This document shows, in pieces, positions 28,442 to 38,015 of a DNA stretch of 64,000 nt (positions within the stretch are counted from its first letter, which is position 1; each line of letters starts with the position of its first letter). Position numbers and translations under genes: made by a program. Under the pieces are notes generated by a model, which searched no databases, was not told the origin of the DNA, and was given only the letters and a program-made list of their open reading frames with translations. Source of the DNA: Methylococcales bacterium (lineage in GTDB: Bacteria > Pseudomonadota > Gammaproteobacteria > Methylococcales > Methylomonadaceae); assembly GCA_030949405.1 (NCBI GenBank), contig JAUZSN010000002.1:1656553-1720552 (forward strand). Reading direction: 5' to 3'.

Positions 28442-29068
28442 TTAAACCTTCGTCAATAAAAATTTAACTTCTTGCTGTAATTTACCTCGATAAAAGATAA
28501 ATTTCCAACGACTGCCACCGCATTGCCGCCATAAAAGTGCGGAACGAATGCCTGCTAAGAGTAAGGCTCTAATTTTGTTAACCACATAAGCGTGTTGTAA
28601 AAATTGCTCATCGCCATTAACCATAATGCGTGGTTCAATGGTGCTAATAGTATTGCTATAAATATCACCTAAGCTGGCTAAAATATTTTCATGAGTCACC
28701 TCAAAGTGTTCTGATTGAAGTTGAACCCGTGCGATACCTTGCTGAATTTTTTTCAACATATCGGGCTTTTTAATGACTTGCCGCTCTAAAAAAACCAAAG
28801 AAGCCGCATAACGTGCTTGCTCTCGATTTTTTATATCATAGCCTGTGATTTGTTGTTGAAGTTGAGTTAATCCAAACTTAATTTCAGAAAGTCCCCCAAA
28901 GACATCGAGTACGGAATCAGAATTAACTTTTAATAAACTATTCATACTCACTTCCAACGCATTGGTATCCGCTTTTCCTGTGGTCGCTAATTGTTGAACC
29001 AGTGACACGGATTGCGCAATACCTGCTAATGCAATGGTTTGATTGGTAAATGTTCGATTTGTTGACAT
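28442..29068 (-). CDS. hflD: HflD (YcfC) family protein
   Basis: I use the ATG at 29068 (MSTNRTFTNQTIALAGIAQS), which matches the family start and leaves 4 bp to the upstream gene; an ATG at 29104 would overlap it. The 208-residue, largely helical protein shows LAGIAQSVSLVQQLATTG, LEVSMNSLL and the C-terminal ALLLAGIRSALLWRQCGGSRWKFIF, all HflD hallmarks. E. coli HflD is membrane-associated and counters phage lambda CII. In most gammaproteobacteria hflD follows mnmA, but here it sits in a rhodanese-hflD-ABC ATPase operon. Confidence 0.9.
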   Translation of the reverse strand: MSTNRTFTNQTIALAGIAQSVSLVQQLATTGKADTNALEVSMNSLLKVNSDSVLDVFGGLSEIKFGLTQLQQQITGYDIKNREQARYAASLVFLERQVIKKPDMLKKIQQGIARVQLQSEHFEVTHENILASLGDIYSNTISTIEPRIMVNGDEQFLQHAYVVNKIRALLLAGIRSALLWRQCGGSRWKFIFYRGKLQQEVKFLLTKV

Positions 29069-29072
29069 GGGT

Positions 29073-29510
29073 TTAACAGGTTTTAGTAAGATGACAGTTT
29101 TCAACCACGGGATGACTCGATTTTAGCCAATGTCGAAATCCCTTAGAAAGATGATAAATATTTTTCATGCCTAGTTTTTGGGTTAGTAACTCACCGACTT
29201 TACTGGAACGATTCCCTGAGTTACACACTAAAACAATAGGTTGATCACTCTTTTCTTGAAGTTTTTTTAAATTTTCCAACCATTGTTCCTCATTAAAATG
29301 ACCCTGTTCATCAAAAAATTGTAAGGGATGACTCTTAGGAATGATGCCCGTTTGCGCCCATTCTTTTTGAGTACGAATATCAATAACAAGTGGGTTTTGT
29401 TGCTGTTGAAGGGTTTCTAATTGTTGAGGGGTTAATTGCCCCAGTTCAGTGGCAAACAAATTAAAACTGCACAGAATGAGTAAACTGGTAAAAAATAATC
29501 TTAAAATCAT
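29073..29510 (-). CDS. Exported rhodanese-like protein
   Basis: The 145-residue protein has an N-terminal signal peptide (ILRLFFTSLLILCSFNLFA), so it is predicted to be periplasmic. One rhodanese domain spans about residues 28-135. VIDIRTQKEWAQTG, the active-site loop VCNSGNRSSKV with its Cys near residue 97, and HLSKGFRHWL are typical. It may handle sulfane sulfur or act in redox chemistry of the envelope; the substrate is unknown. It heads the operon with hflD. Confidence 0.87.
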   Translation of the reverse strand: MILRLFFTSLLILCSFNLFATELGQLTPQQLETLQQQQNPLVIDIRTQKEWAQTGIIPKSHPLQFFDEQGHFNEEQWLENLKKLQEKSDQPIVLVCNSGNRSSKVGELLTQKLGMKNIYHLSKGFRHWLKSSHPVVENCHLTKTC

Positions 29511-29648
29511 TGTTTTCTATAGAGTCGTTAAGGTAAAGTGTTTATTATAAAAAGCCCACCCTTAATTAACGAGGGTGTCCTTTTGTACCATAATACCCAA
29601 TTATAGGTTGAGTATCATCTTGTTTTGTAAAATTTAAGAGGAGAGAAA

Positions 29649-29864
29649 ATGTCCAAATTAATAACATTAACGGTTACTGGCATGAAATGTGGAGGTTGTG
29701 AAACCAATGCCAAAACTAAACTAGACGCGGTTGACGGCATTATTGATGTGATTGCCTCTCATAAGAATAATGAAATTAAAATTGAGTTTGACCCTGAAAA
29801 AATAAATAATGAGGTAATTATTGAGGTTATTACTGAAGCGGGTTATAAGGTCATGCTATTGTAA
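29649..29864 (+). CDS. copZ: Heavy-metal-associated (HMA) copper chaperone
   Basis: The 71-residue single HMA domain has the metal-binding motif MKCGGC near residue 12 and a typical beta-alpha-beta-beta-alpha-beta pattern ending ITEAGYKVMLL. It should bind Cu(I) and deliver it to the CopA ATPase encoded 330 bp downstream on the same strand. AGGAGAG lies just before the ATG. No clear CueR-type operator was recognised. Confidence 0.88.
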   Translation: MSKLITLTVTGMKCGGCETNAKTKLDAVDGIIDVIASHKNNEIKIEFDPEKINNEVIIEVITEAGYKVMLL

Positions 29865-30194
29865 TGGTAAATAAGCGGTGATTTTAAAGCTTAACGACCT
29901 AGAATCCATTTTTTGGGTATTTAAAAATTAACCGCATATTTTAAGTTAGCCCTGCTAAGTTCAAACTTTAATTTAGGCATGACAACTTAATAATTTCCAA
30001 AATGTACTCAGTGTAGCGTGAGTTAAAACCATTCCACGCAAGCAATAATATTACGTGTTACAAAGTTTCGAGTATTATTAAATTCGCATTCCTTAAGCTA
30101 TAGAGCAAATAACGGGGGTTAATTTTTTATAAAACGACGCGTTAATCCTTTACAAAGACGGTTTTCTTCCCTCACAACGTAGGCGATACCCTAG
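29865..30194. other. 330-bp copZ-copA intergenic region
   Basis: No gene or strong terminator was found. The length suggests that copA has its own promoter, but no paired CCTTCC/GGAAGG-type CueR box or CsoR/CopY site was seen. Confidence 0.4.
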
Positions 30195-32441
30195 ATGAGT
30201 ATACAAAAAAAATCAAACACGACGACTAATGAACTCAGGTTATCTATTCTAGGTATGAGCTGTGCAGGTTGTGTAGGCTCTGTAGAGAGCGCATTATCAG
30301 CCCTTGAGGGTGTCGTGACGGTTAGTGTAAATTTTGCCGATCATTCCGCACTTGTTAGCGGTTCAGCAGAGGCGAGTCAATTAATTAAAGCGGTTAAAGA
30401 GGCAGGCTATGAGGCCGCTGTTATGGAGGGTTTTGAAGATCCTCAACAACAAGAACAGCAAGAATTACAACATTACCAGCACTTAATGAAAAAAGCAGGA
30501 GTCGCCGCCGCTTTTGGGGTTCCTTTGATGTTATTAGGTTATTTTGAGGCTCTACCTGAAATAGGCTCAACGGTAGGTCAATGGTTCTGGCCTCAAATAG
30601 CCCTTATCACCCTTGGCGTTTTGGTTTATTCAGGAGAACATATTTATCGGGGTGCGCTCAAAGCATTAAAACTTAAACAAGCGAATATGGATACCCTGAT
30701 TGCTTTAGGAACAGGCTCTGCATGGATTTATTCCTGTGTGGTCTTGGACTATTATCAGTCATTCCCTTCCTTATCAACCCATGCGTACTTTGAAGCCTCG
30801 GTAATTATTTTAGCGTTTATTAATTTAGGGGCAGGGTTAGAAACACGCGCTCGAGGTAAAACTTCAGGGGCAATACGTCAATTAATAGGCTTGCAACCGC
30901 GAACAGCCCGCGTAATTCGCGAGGGTATTGAACAAGATGTTGCCATTGAAACCGTTGGGTTAGGTGAAATTTTAAGGGTTCGTCCAGGCGAAAAGATTGC
31001 CGTTGATGGGGATGTTTTTGAAGGTCATTCGACCGTTGATGAGTCCATGCTTACGGGGGAACCTATTCCTGTTGAAAAAATTATAGGTGAAAAAGTGGTT
31101 GCTGGTACGATAAATCAGCAAGGCAGTTTTTTATTTAAAGCGACACGAATAGGCCGTGATACCGCGCTGGCTCAAATTATTCAAAGTGTTCGTCAAGCCC
31201 AATCAAATAAACCCGAAATTGCAAAATTAGCGGATAAAATTTCCAGTGTTTTTGTCCCCATTGTCGTTGCCATTTCCGTCATAACCTTTTTTCTTTGGAT
31301 TATTATTGCCGATGAATCTGCATTAGCGTATGCGTTTGTCACCTCAATGACCGTATTGGTAATTGCATGTCCCTGCGCTTTAGGTTTAGCCACGCCCATT
31401 TCTATCATGGTGTCCGTAGGTCGTGCCGCCCAGCTAGGCATTCTAATTCGTCAAGGGGATGCGCTACAAACAGCGGGAAAAATAACGACTCTTGTTTTGG
31501 ATAAAACAGGCACCGTTACCGAAGGAAAACCGAGCGTTAGTCATATCGAAACGTTTGGAAATACGAATAAAGAGACCGCACTGCAACTCGCAGCGAGCAT
31601 TGAATCAGGATCAGAGCATCCATTGGCAACCGCTATTTTAGCAAAAGCAAAAATGCAACAACTTAATCTTCAACGGGTTACGGCATTTAAAGCGAGTATA
31701 GGACAGGGTATTAGTGGTGAAATTGAAGGACGAGTCATTGTATTCGGTAATATTTCCATGATGAATACCAAGGGAATTAAGTATAATCGTTATATTCAAA
31801 AGCTTGAAAAATTAGCCGCATTAGGTCAAACCCCGATGTTATTAGCGATTGACCAAAAAATAGCCGCTATTATTAGTGTAGTTGACCCAATAAAACAAGA
31901 CTCAAGGCAAGCTATTGAACAACTTAAAAAATTGGGTGTACACTGTGTGATGGTATCAGGTGATCATGAAATTACAGCAAAAGCCGTTGCTAAACAGGTC
32001 GGCATTACAGATATTCGTGCACAAGTATTACCTGCCGATAAAGCAGCTATTATAAAAAAATTGCAACAGCAAGGCGAAAAAGTAGGGATGGTAGGCGATG
32101 GTATTAATGATGCCCCTGCCCTTGCACAAGCAGATGTCGGTTTTGCGATCGGTACAGGCACCGATGTGGCTATAGAAAGTGCAGACATTGTTATTTTACA
32201 AGGTTCTTTATTAAGAGTCGCCGAAGCGATGCAATTATCAAAGGTCACGGTCACCAATATTAAACAAAATCTAATCGGAGCTTTTTTCTATAATACCTTA
32301 AGTATCCCTGTTGCCGCAGGTCTGTTTTACCCCTTATTTGGTGTATTACTTAACCCTATGATTGCGGGGGCTGCTATGGCAATGTCATCCTTTACAGTGG
32401 TTAGTAATGCTAATCGTTTACGTTGGGTTAAGCTTGATTAG
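30195..32441 (+). CDS. copA: Cu(I)-exporting P1B-type ATPase
   Basis: The 748-residue inner-membrane copper pump has an N-terminal HMA domain with GMSCAGC (about residues 12-75). Membrane segments and the actuator domain carry [19 protein letters not shown] near residue 392 marks the intramembrane Cu site, DKTGTVTEG holds the phosphorylated Asp436, and SGSEHPLA and [10 protein letters not shown] belong to the nucleotide/P domains. A single HMA domain is normal. It is paired with copZ. The start has only a weak ribosome site (TAGGCGAT). Confidence 0.96.
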   Translation: MSIQKKSNTTTNELRLSILGMSCAGCVGSVESALSALEGVVTVSVNFADHSALVSGSAEASQLIKAVKEAGYEAAVMEGFEDPQQQEQQELQHYQHLMKKAGVAAAFGVPLMLLGYFEALPEIGSTVGQWFWPQIALITLGVLVYSGEHIYRGALKALKLKQANMDTLIALGTGSAWIYSCVVLDYYQSFPSLSTHAYFEASVIILAFINLGAGLETRARGKTSGAIRQLIGLQPRTARVIREGIEQDVAIETVGLGEILRVRPGEKIAVDGDVFEGHSTVDESMLTGEPIPVEKIIGEKVVAGTINQQGSFLFKATRIGRDTALAQIIQSVRQAQSNKPEIAKLADKISSVFVPIVVAISVITFFLWIIIADESALAYAFVTSMTVLVIACPCALGLATPISIMVSVGRAAQLGILIRQGDALQTAGKITTLVLDKTGTVTEGKPSVSHIETFGNTNKETALQLAASIESGSEHPLATAILAKAKMQQLNLQRVTAFKASIGQGISGEIEGRVIVFGNISMMNTKGIKYNRYIQKLEKLAALGQTPMLLAIDQKIAAIISVVDPIKQDSRQAIEQLKKLGVHCVMVSGDHEITAKAVAKQVGITDIRAQVLPADKAAIIKKLQQQGEKVGMVGDGINDAPALAQADVGFAIGTGTDVAIESADIVILQGSLLRVAEAMQLSKVTVTNIKQNLIGAFFYNTLSIPVAAGLFYPLFGVLLNPMIAGAAMAMSSFTVVSNANRLRWVKLD

Positions 32442-32505
32442 TCTCACTATTAAAACCGACACACACTGTTATTTAACATTATTTGATTACAAACGACTAA
32501 GTCTA

Positions 32506-33003
32506 ATGAAATACCCCGACTTTTGTGATTTAAAACAAGGTAATAATCGCGACTCATTGCTTTTGTTGACAACAAAATTTTTTTTTGTTCTACGGGTGGT
32601 GTGTCTCAGTTTTATTTTTTTATTGGTAATTCCCTCAACGAGTTATGCGGTAGACGTTGTGGTTAACAACAGTGTCCCTGCAAAATCTTACTCTTTAAAT
32701 GACGTTCGTGCTATTTTCATGATGCGAACAACACAATGGGCCAATGGAAAAATAATTAAAGTCTTTGTTCTCGCCGATAATCACCCCAGTCACCAAGCGT
32801 TTACAAAAAATAAATTAGCCCTATTTCCCCATCAATTACGTAGTTTTTGGAATAGATTAGTTCAGTCAGGAACGGGGAAAGCCCCCATTGAAGTTGCCTC
32901 CTTAGCTCAAATGTTAAAAGCCATTGCCGTAACGCCTTATGCTATTGGTTACATTGACGAAAATAAAACACATAAAAATATTCGTCGACTTAACTATCAA
33001 TAG
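32506..33003 (+). CDS. Small periplasmic phosphate-binding-like protein
   Basis: I place the start at 32506 (MKYPDFCDLKQ), since an upstream in-frame ATG would overlap copA by 80 bp. A hydrophobic export segment (about residues 29-48, ending SYA) precedes a domain of about 115 residues. That domain has YSLNDVRAIFMMRTTQWANG and VTPYAIGYIDE, which resemble short PstS-like (type 2 periplasmic binding) proteins often encoded beside sensor genes. The GGDEF/EAL sensor 700 bp downstream could be its partner. The stop codon TAG (33001-33003) abuts a MITE insertion. Confidence 0.75.
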   Translation: MKYPDFCDLKQGNNRDSLLLLTTKFFFVLRVVCLSFIFLLVIPSTSYAVDVVVNNSVPAKSYSLNDVRAIFMMRTTQWANGKIIKVFVLADNHPSHQAFTKNKLALFPHQLRSFWNRLVQSGTGKAPIEVASLAQMLKAIAVTPYAIGYIDENKTHKNIRRLNYQ

Positions 33004-33010
33004 ACTTATT

Positions 33011-33121
33011 GGCTACCAACTTAAGACAGGGCAAGTTGAGGTTAAGCTATTCGTACTGAACCTGTCGAAGTATGAACCGCTTAAACCTTGCTCCATAGTG
33101 TCCCGTCTTAGATTGGTAGCC
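33011..33121. mobile_element. 111-bp MITE copy with 8-bp target duplication (7/8 identical)
   Basis: Inverted repeats at 33011-33032 and 33100-33121 match the ends of the IS at 3689-5392. The flanks are GACTTATT (33003-33010) and GATTTATT (33122-33129). The interior shares AAGTTGAGGTTAAGC and CCATAGTGTCCCGTCTTA with the copy at 13965-14036. It inserted immediately behind the stop codon of the periplasmic-protein gene. Confidence 0.85.
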
Positions 33122-33371
33122 GATTTATTTTATCGGTAGCAACGATCCATTTTATTAGTGATAGCAGGCCCATTGGAATAATTTTAATTTAAAATCATGG
33201 GGGTACTTCTCACAAAACTCCAAAAATAGTTTACACTTTCTTTTGAACAAGCCACAGTAATCGCTAAAATGATTAAACATCCATTCAATTAAATGTCCAT
33301 TGTTAAGCTTTAGACTCAAAACGTAGAGCGTAAGTTAAATGCCAACGTTGTTTTTTTGCCTTACAATAATC

Positions 33372-33520
33372 AGCATCCTTTATTGTTTGGTTTACCGTTT
33401 AAATCGGAGTCCAATAGCTTTAGCTGTTGGCGAGTCACGAAAATAGATAAAGCTATTTTACTCCACACTCTGTTTTTAAAAATATAGTGTAAACTACTTT
33501 TGAGATAAATAAAGGATACC
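33372..33520. mobile_element. 149-bp MITE of a second family, perfect 8-bp duplication
   Basis: The ends are AGCATCCTTTAT and ATAAAGGATACC. The flanks are CAATAATC on both sides (33364-33371, 33521-33528). Core blocks GTTTAAATCGGAGT, GCTATTTTACTCC and GTGTAAACTACTTTT recur in the element at 44360-44478. It carries no open frame. Confidence 0.82.
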
Positions 33521-33553
33521 CAATAATCATTTAAATTTTAGGAATAATAAAGT

Positions 33554-33640
33554 GGCTACTAACAAGACGGGATACTACGAAGCGAGCCTTAACCGTTCGT
33601 CCTGAGCTTGTCGAAGGGCAGACGGTTAAGCCTGATTTAA
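33554..33640. repeat. Half-copy of the IS-end repeat plus a palindromic repeat
   Basis: One terminal repeat only (GGCTACTAACAAGACGGGAT, from 33554) is followed by CGTTCGTCCTGAGCTTGTCG, the short palindromic motif also present inside the elements at 25236 and 33011. No matching right end was found, so it is a truncated or decayed copy. The rest of 33130-33708 shows no gene. Confidence 0.55.
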
Positions 33641-33708
33641 AACACATAAAAACACATACCTAGCATTTGTAAATCATTCACTTAATAGCCTAAATCAGAG
33701 GGATAGCA

Positions 33709-36492
33709 ATGGTTAAAAAACGATTTTTTTTAAGCTTGAAATGGCAATTTTCTCTTATTTTCGGCAGTGTTTTTTTAATTTTTTTAAGTTTATTTAGTTA
33801 TCGTTTATATATTGATACCTTTGAAAATTTTGAATCCTCACGCGAAAAAATAGCGATTAATCATATCACTAGCGCACATACGTTAACTGAAATTTTTTTT
33901 GTTAACCTCAATAAATCTATTGAGTTATTTTTAATTGGAAATCAACTCCAATCGATTGATAATGTAATTGAATTTATTGATAAAAATTTAGGGGGGTGGT
34001 TACTATTAGGCAATATTGAAAATGCCATTTTTTTTGACCGACAGGGACGGGTTATTAAACGCTGGGAATCACTAGGTATTACCCCTAACCAAAAAAATAT
34101 TATAACGACGCTTAAATCTGAAGCCCCAACGTATCAAATTGAATGTAGAAAAAAATGTTATCAAATAGCGATTGTTCCTATTTTAGTTAAAGGTGAACTC
34201 GTCGGGGCTTTAAGTGTCGCGCGATCATTTGCTGATATTATTATTAATTATAAAAAAGTCACCTATTCCGATATTGCTATTTTAGTCACGGATACCAGTT
34301 TTACTGACCTTGCGCTAGAAGTTAATTTTGCAGGGATGACAAATCCTAATTCTAAATCAATTTTTGCTTTAGCAAGGCAACAATATTCACGTTCAGAGCT
34401 GTTATCACGACAAAATATAGTGATGCTTAATAATAATTCTTATGAAATAAAAATATTTCCTATTCAAAAAAACACCACGAATCAAATTGCTTTTTTTATG
34501 GTGATGGTTGATATTAGTCAGGATTTAAAATTATTAAAATCTAATTTGAATAAAATAGTTGTTTTTGGACTGGCTAATTTTTTAATTGCCCTTATTATTT
34601 TATTAATCGTTATTAAAAAGTTTTTAAAACGAATCAAAAACTTATCCACCGCATTACCATTATTGGCTAATCAAAAATATAATAAATTTAAACAAAAAAT
34701 AGCCTTTCAACCTAAAATATTACTGGTTAACGATGAGTTAGATTTACTTAATAATATGGCGTTAAATGTTTCAGATAAGCTAGAAACATTAGAAATACAA
34801 GTAAAAAAAAATACGCATGAGTTATTAATTAAATCTGAAGAACTGGCTTTAGAACGTGACTTTATTCAACAACTAATTGAAGTTGCTCCCATTATCATTA
34901 TTTTACAAGATCTTGACGGAGAGGTTATTTCAGTTAACAAGGCAGGTATTAATGCGTTGGAAATTGAAAAAAATGCGATTATCGGTAAAAACTTTTCGAG
35001 TTTTATTCCAAAATTAGAAAATGAACATTTAAGAAAAATCAATCAATTAAAGCAAGGTAATTTATTAGATATTTTTGAAATAGATGGTATTTTATTAACC
35101 AGCCAAGGTAATTGCCATATTGCATGGGTTCATTCATTAATTAAAGGTAAAAGTAAAAACACGGATAAATTAATTCTAACGTTAGGGATTAATATTAGTG
35201 AGCGTAAACGTGTCGAAACCGAAATGGTTAAAATGGCCACTGAAGATCCTTTGACAGGTTTAAAAAATAGGAAAATATTTCATAGTGATTTGGAAAATCA
35301 AATTGATTCAGCAAAACGCTATGGTTTTTTAGTCGCCTTGTTTTATCTTGATTTAGACCAGTTTAAAATTATCAATGAAAATAGTAATCATGCCCAAGGG
35401 GATCGCTTATTAATACAAGTGACCAAGCAATTAAAGAAGCTGTTGCATAATACCGATGCCCTTTTTAGAATTGGGGGCGATGAATTTAGTATTATTATGC
35501 AGACCCATGATACTTTTAGTGTTGAAATTATAGCAGCTAAAATTAATCGTGCACTTTCACAATTAGAATATCAACTCAAAGGCAAGCTTTATAAAGTCAG
35601 CGTAAGTACGGGAATTGCCCTCTATCCTACTCACGGAAAAAATAAAGATGAATTATTAACCTATGCCGATTTAGCCATGTATCGAGCTAAAGAACAAGGC
35701 GGGGGACAATATCATATTTATTCACCCACCCTTAAATATCATACCTTATTGACTCAAAATCATTATTGGCGCGAATGCATTGAACAGGCATTAATTCATG
35801 ATCATTTTGTTTTATTTTATCAACCTATTTTAAATATTAAAACCAATGTCATAACCCATTATGAGTGCTTGATTCGTATGCACTCTGAAGAGGGAACACT
35901 GGTGATGCCTGATGAGTTTATTGGCGTTGCTGAAAACTTAGGGATTATCGAAAAAATTGATCGTTGGGTCATAAAAATGGCGATTAAAAAACATACGGAA
36001 CTGAAACGATGTGGCAAACATTATAAAATGTCAATTAACTTATCGGGGGCATCGTTTAATGATACGTCAATTTTTGAAACGATTAGTGATGAGTTAAATT
36101 ACCACGATGTTGATGCAAAAAATATTATCTTTGAAATTACAGAAACGTCAGCAGTTTCTAATTTTTTAGCGGCACAATCCTTGATTCAAAAAATAAAAAA
36201 ACTGGGGTGTGCCTTTGCCTTGGATGACTTTGGTGTCGGCTTTTCGTCCTTTTATTATCTGAAATATTTACCTGCCGATTACGTCAAAATAGACGGTGTC
36301 TTTATTCGTCAAGTTGATAAAAATAATGAAGATAGAATTTTTGTAAAAGCGTTAACCGAAGTGTCACAAGCACTGGGGAAAAAAGTGATTGCTGAGTTTG
36401 TTGAAAATGAAGCCATTTTAGATATTTTAAAAGAATTTGGGATTGAATATGCGCAAGGCTATCTTATTGGTAAACCTGGGCCTCTCAATTAG
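33709..36492 (+). CDS. Membrane sensor with PAS, GGDEF and EAL domains
   Basis: The protein has 927 residues. A membrane segment near 13-30, a periplasmic sensor domain of about 240 residues, and a second membrane segment near 283-303 precede a coiled linker, a PAS domain (about 390-500) and the diguanylate cyclase domain with intact GGDEF at about 589-593. The RxxD inhibitory site is absent (HNTD instead). The EAL domain has ECL in place of EAL near 718 but keeps NLSG, EITET, DDFGVGFSS and KIDGVFI. It could make or degrade c-di-GMP; phosphodiesterase activity is plausible but unproven. A periplasmic binding protein gene upstream suggests its ligand input. Confidence 0.92.
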   Translation: MVKKRFFLSLKWQFSLIFGSVFLIFLSLFSYRLYIDTFENFESSREKIAINHITSAHTLTEIFFVNLNKSIELFLIGNQLQSIDNVIEFIDKNLGGWLLLGNIENAIFFDRQGRVIKRWESLGITPNQKNIITTLKSEAPTYQIECRKKCYQIAIVPILVKGELVGALSVARSFADIIINYKKVTYSDIAILVTDTSFTDLALEVNFAGMTNPNSKSIFALARQQYSRSELLSRQNIVMLNNNSYEIKIFPIQKNTTNQIAFFMVMVDISQDLKLLKSNLNKIVVFGLANFLIALIILLIVIKKFLKRIKNLSTALPLLANQKYNKFKQKIAFQPKILLVNDELDLLNNMALNVSDKLETLEIQVKKNTHELLIKSEELALERDFIQQLIEVAPIIIILQDLDGEVISVNKAGINALEIEKNAIIGKNFSSFIPKLENEHLRKINQLKQGNLLDIFEIDGILLTSQGNCHIAWVHSLIKGKSKNTDKLILTLGINISERKRVETEMVKMATEDPLTGLKNRKIFHSDLENQIDSAKRYGFLVALFYLDLDQFKIINENSNHAQGDRLLIQVTKQLKKLLHNTDALFRIGGDEFSIIMQTHDTFSVEIIAAKINRALSQLEYQLKGKLYKVSVSTGIALYPTHGKNKDELLTYADLAMYRAKEQGGGQYHIYSPTLKYHTLLTQNHYWRECIEQALIHDHFVLFYQPILNIKTNVITHYECLIRMHSEEGTLVMPDEFIGVAENLGIIEKIDRWVIKMAIKKHTELKRCGKHYKMSINLSGASFNDTSIFETISDELNYHDVDAKNIIFEITETSAVSNFLAAQSLIQKIKKLGCAFALDDFGVGFSSFYYLKYLPADYVKIDGVFIRQVDKNNEDRIFVKALTEVSQALGKKVIAEFVENEAILDILKEFGIEYAQGYLIGKPGPLN

Positions 36493-36548
36493 CACACTAG
36501 ATAAAACATCCGTTAAAATTCTTTTCTCTTTAATCAACTTAAATTTAC

Positions 36549-37487
36549 ATGAAAAAACTTAAATGTGCAGTAATCGGGACCGGTTATCTTGGAAAATTTC
36601 ACGCTGAAAAATATGCGAATCATCCTGATTGCGAATTAGTAGCGGTTGTCGATATTGACCCTACGATTGCCGATGAAATGGCTCAAAAATATAACGTAGC
36701 CGCCTTAACAGATTATAAAACATTATCATCCAAAGTGGATGCCGTTAGTATTGTTGTTCCTACGAGTTTACATCATCTCGTCTCAAAAGATTTTTTAAAC
36801 GCGGGGGTGCATGTTTTAGTTGAAAAGCCGATCACGGTTACCCTAAAAGAAGCCGACGAACTGATTGCCATTGCACATGAAAAAAAACTGATTTTACAAG
36901 TCGGTCATTTAGAACGTTTTAATCCTGCAATCTTGGGATTAAATAAAAGTGATGACAATCCTCTTTTTATTGAGTCACATCGTTTATCGCCCTTTAATCC
37001 GCGAGCTAATGATGTTAGCGTCGTACTGGATTTAATGATTCATGATATAGATATTATTCTAGCGTTAGTTGATAGTGAGATTGAACGGATTGATGCGAGT
37101 GGAACTGCGGTTTTAACTCAAGGAACTGATATTGCCAATGCACGGTTAACCTTTAAAAATGGCTGTGTTGCGAATGTTACGGCAAGTCGTATTAGTTTGA
37201 AAACGGAACGTAAAATGCGAATGTTTCGGCCCTGTTCTTATATTTCCGTTGATTTTCAAAATAAGATTCTCACCAAACATCGTACGGGTAAAAAAGAAAT
37301 GTTTCCTGGTATTCCTGAGATCGAAACCGAAGAATCGGTTTTTGAAGGCGGCGATGCTTTATTAGAAGAAATTAAACATTTTATAGACTGTATTCAAACA
37401 GGTACAAACCCTTTAGTTTCAGGTCATGAGGGGCGAAGGGCATTAGAAACCGCGATTAAGATCACGGATTTATTAGCTGATTCTTAA
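36549..37487 (+). CDS. Gfo/Idh/MocA family oxidoreductase
   Basis: The 312-residue protein has an N-terminal NAD(P) Rossmann fold with VIGTGYLGKFHAEKY and a C-terminal alpha/beta dehydrogenase domain. VEKPITVTLKEAD carries the conserved EKP motif, and LDLMIHDIDIIL the Asp/His pair of the active site. Relatives such as GnnA oxidise UDP-GlcNAc at C3 in lipid A synthesis. The short length and GHLERFNPA would fit that group, but no aminotransferase partner lies next to it. The 3' flank is IS debris. Confidence 0.85.
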   Translation: MKKLKCAVIGTGYLGKFHAEKYANHPDCELVAVVDIDPTIADEMAQKYNVAALTDYKTLSSKVDAVSIVVPTSLHHLVSKDFLNAGVHVLVEKPITVTLKEADELIAIAHEKKLILQVGHLERFNPAILGLNKSDDNPLFIESHRLSPFNPRANDVSVVLDLMIHDIDIILALVDSEIERIDASGTAVLTQGTDIANARLTFKNGCVANVTASRISLKTERKMRMFRPCSYISVDFQNKILTKHRTGKKEMFPGIPEIETEESVFEGGDALLEEIKHFIDCIQTGTNPLVSGHEGRRALETAIKITDLLADS

Positions 37488-37495
37488 AATAAAGA

Positions 37496-37863
37496 GGGGC
37501 TATTTAAAAGAGTTATTGATGCCATAAAAGAAGGCAAGCAAAGTAAACCTGAAATTGCTAAACGCTTTAGTGTTTCCTATCATTTTGTTCGTTCATTATG
37601 GTTTCATTATCAAGAAACAGGTAGTGTTGAGCCTAAACAAGCAGGTGGCTATACTCTTCCTAAAGCAGGTGAAAAACAGCTTAAAATATGGTTAGATGAA
37701 GAATCTGATCTAACTTTAATTGAACTTTGCGATAAATACGACCCGCATTTTAAGGTCAAAATGGGGAAAAGCTCAATGGATAGAGCATTAAAGCGTGCAG
37801 GGATTAGCGTTAAAAAAAAGTCCCTATGACCCTAAAAATATAGCGAAAAAAACCAAAAATTAA
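37496..37863 (+). pseudogene. IS630-type transposase N-terminal remnant
   Basis: The frame from FKRVIDAIKEGKQSKPEIAK through RFSVSYHFVRSLWFHYQETG and KMGKSSMDRALKRAGISVKK is the helix-turn-helix half of an IS630-family transposase. It stops at 37827, but a one-base shift in an A8 run (37812-37819) would continue as SPYDPKNIAKKTKN to a stop at 37861. No DDE half follows, so the element is truncated. No ATG start is visible. Confidence 0.65.
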
Positions 37864-38015
37864 GGGAAGATTATTGTTAAAAAATTAAAGCGATTCCCAT
37901 TGAAAAGTTAGTATTTATAAATCCATAATTTCAATTTTCTTAATAAAATCGTCAAATAATTTAGCATCATTATCGGAGAGGTTGGGAAAAGATAAAAACT
38001 CAAGTTTAGAAATAA

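Noticed and set aside
33554..33640. Complete MITE of the first family
   Set aside because: Only one end is present; no matching right end or duplication could be found, so it is listed only as a repeat fragment.
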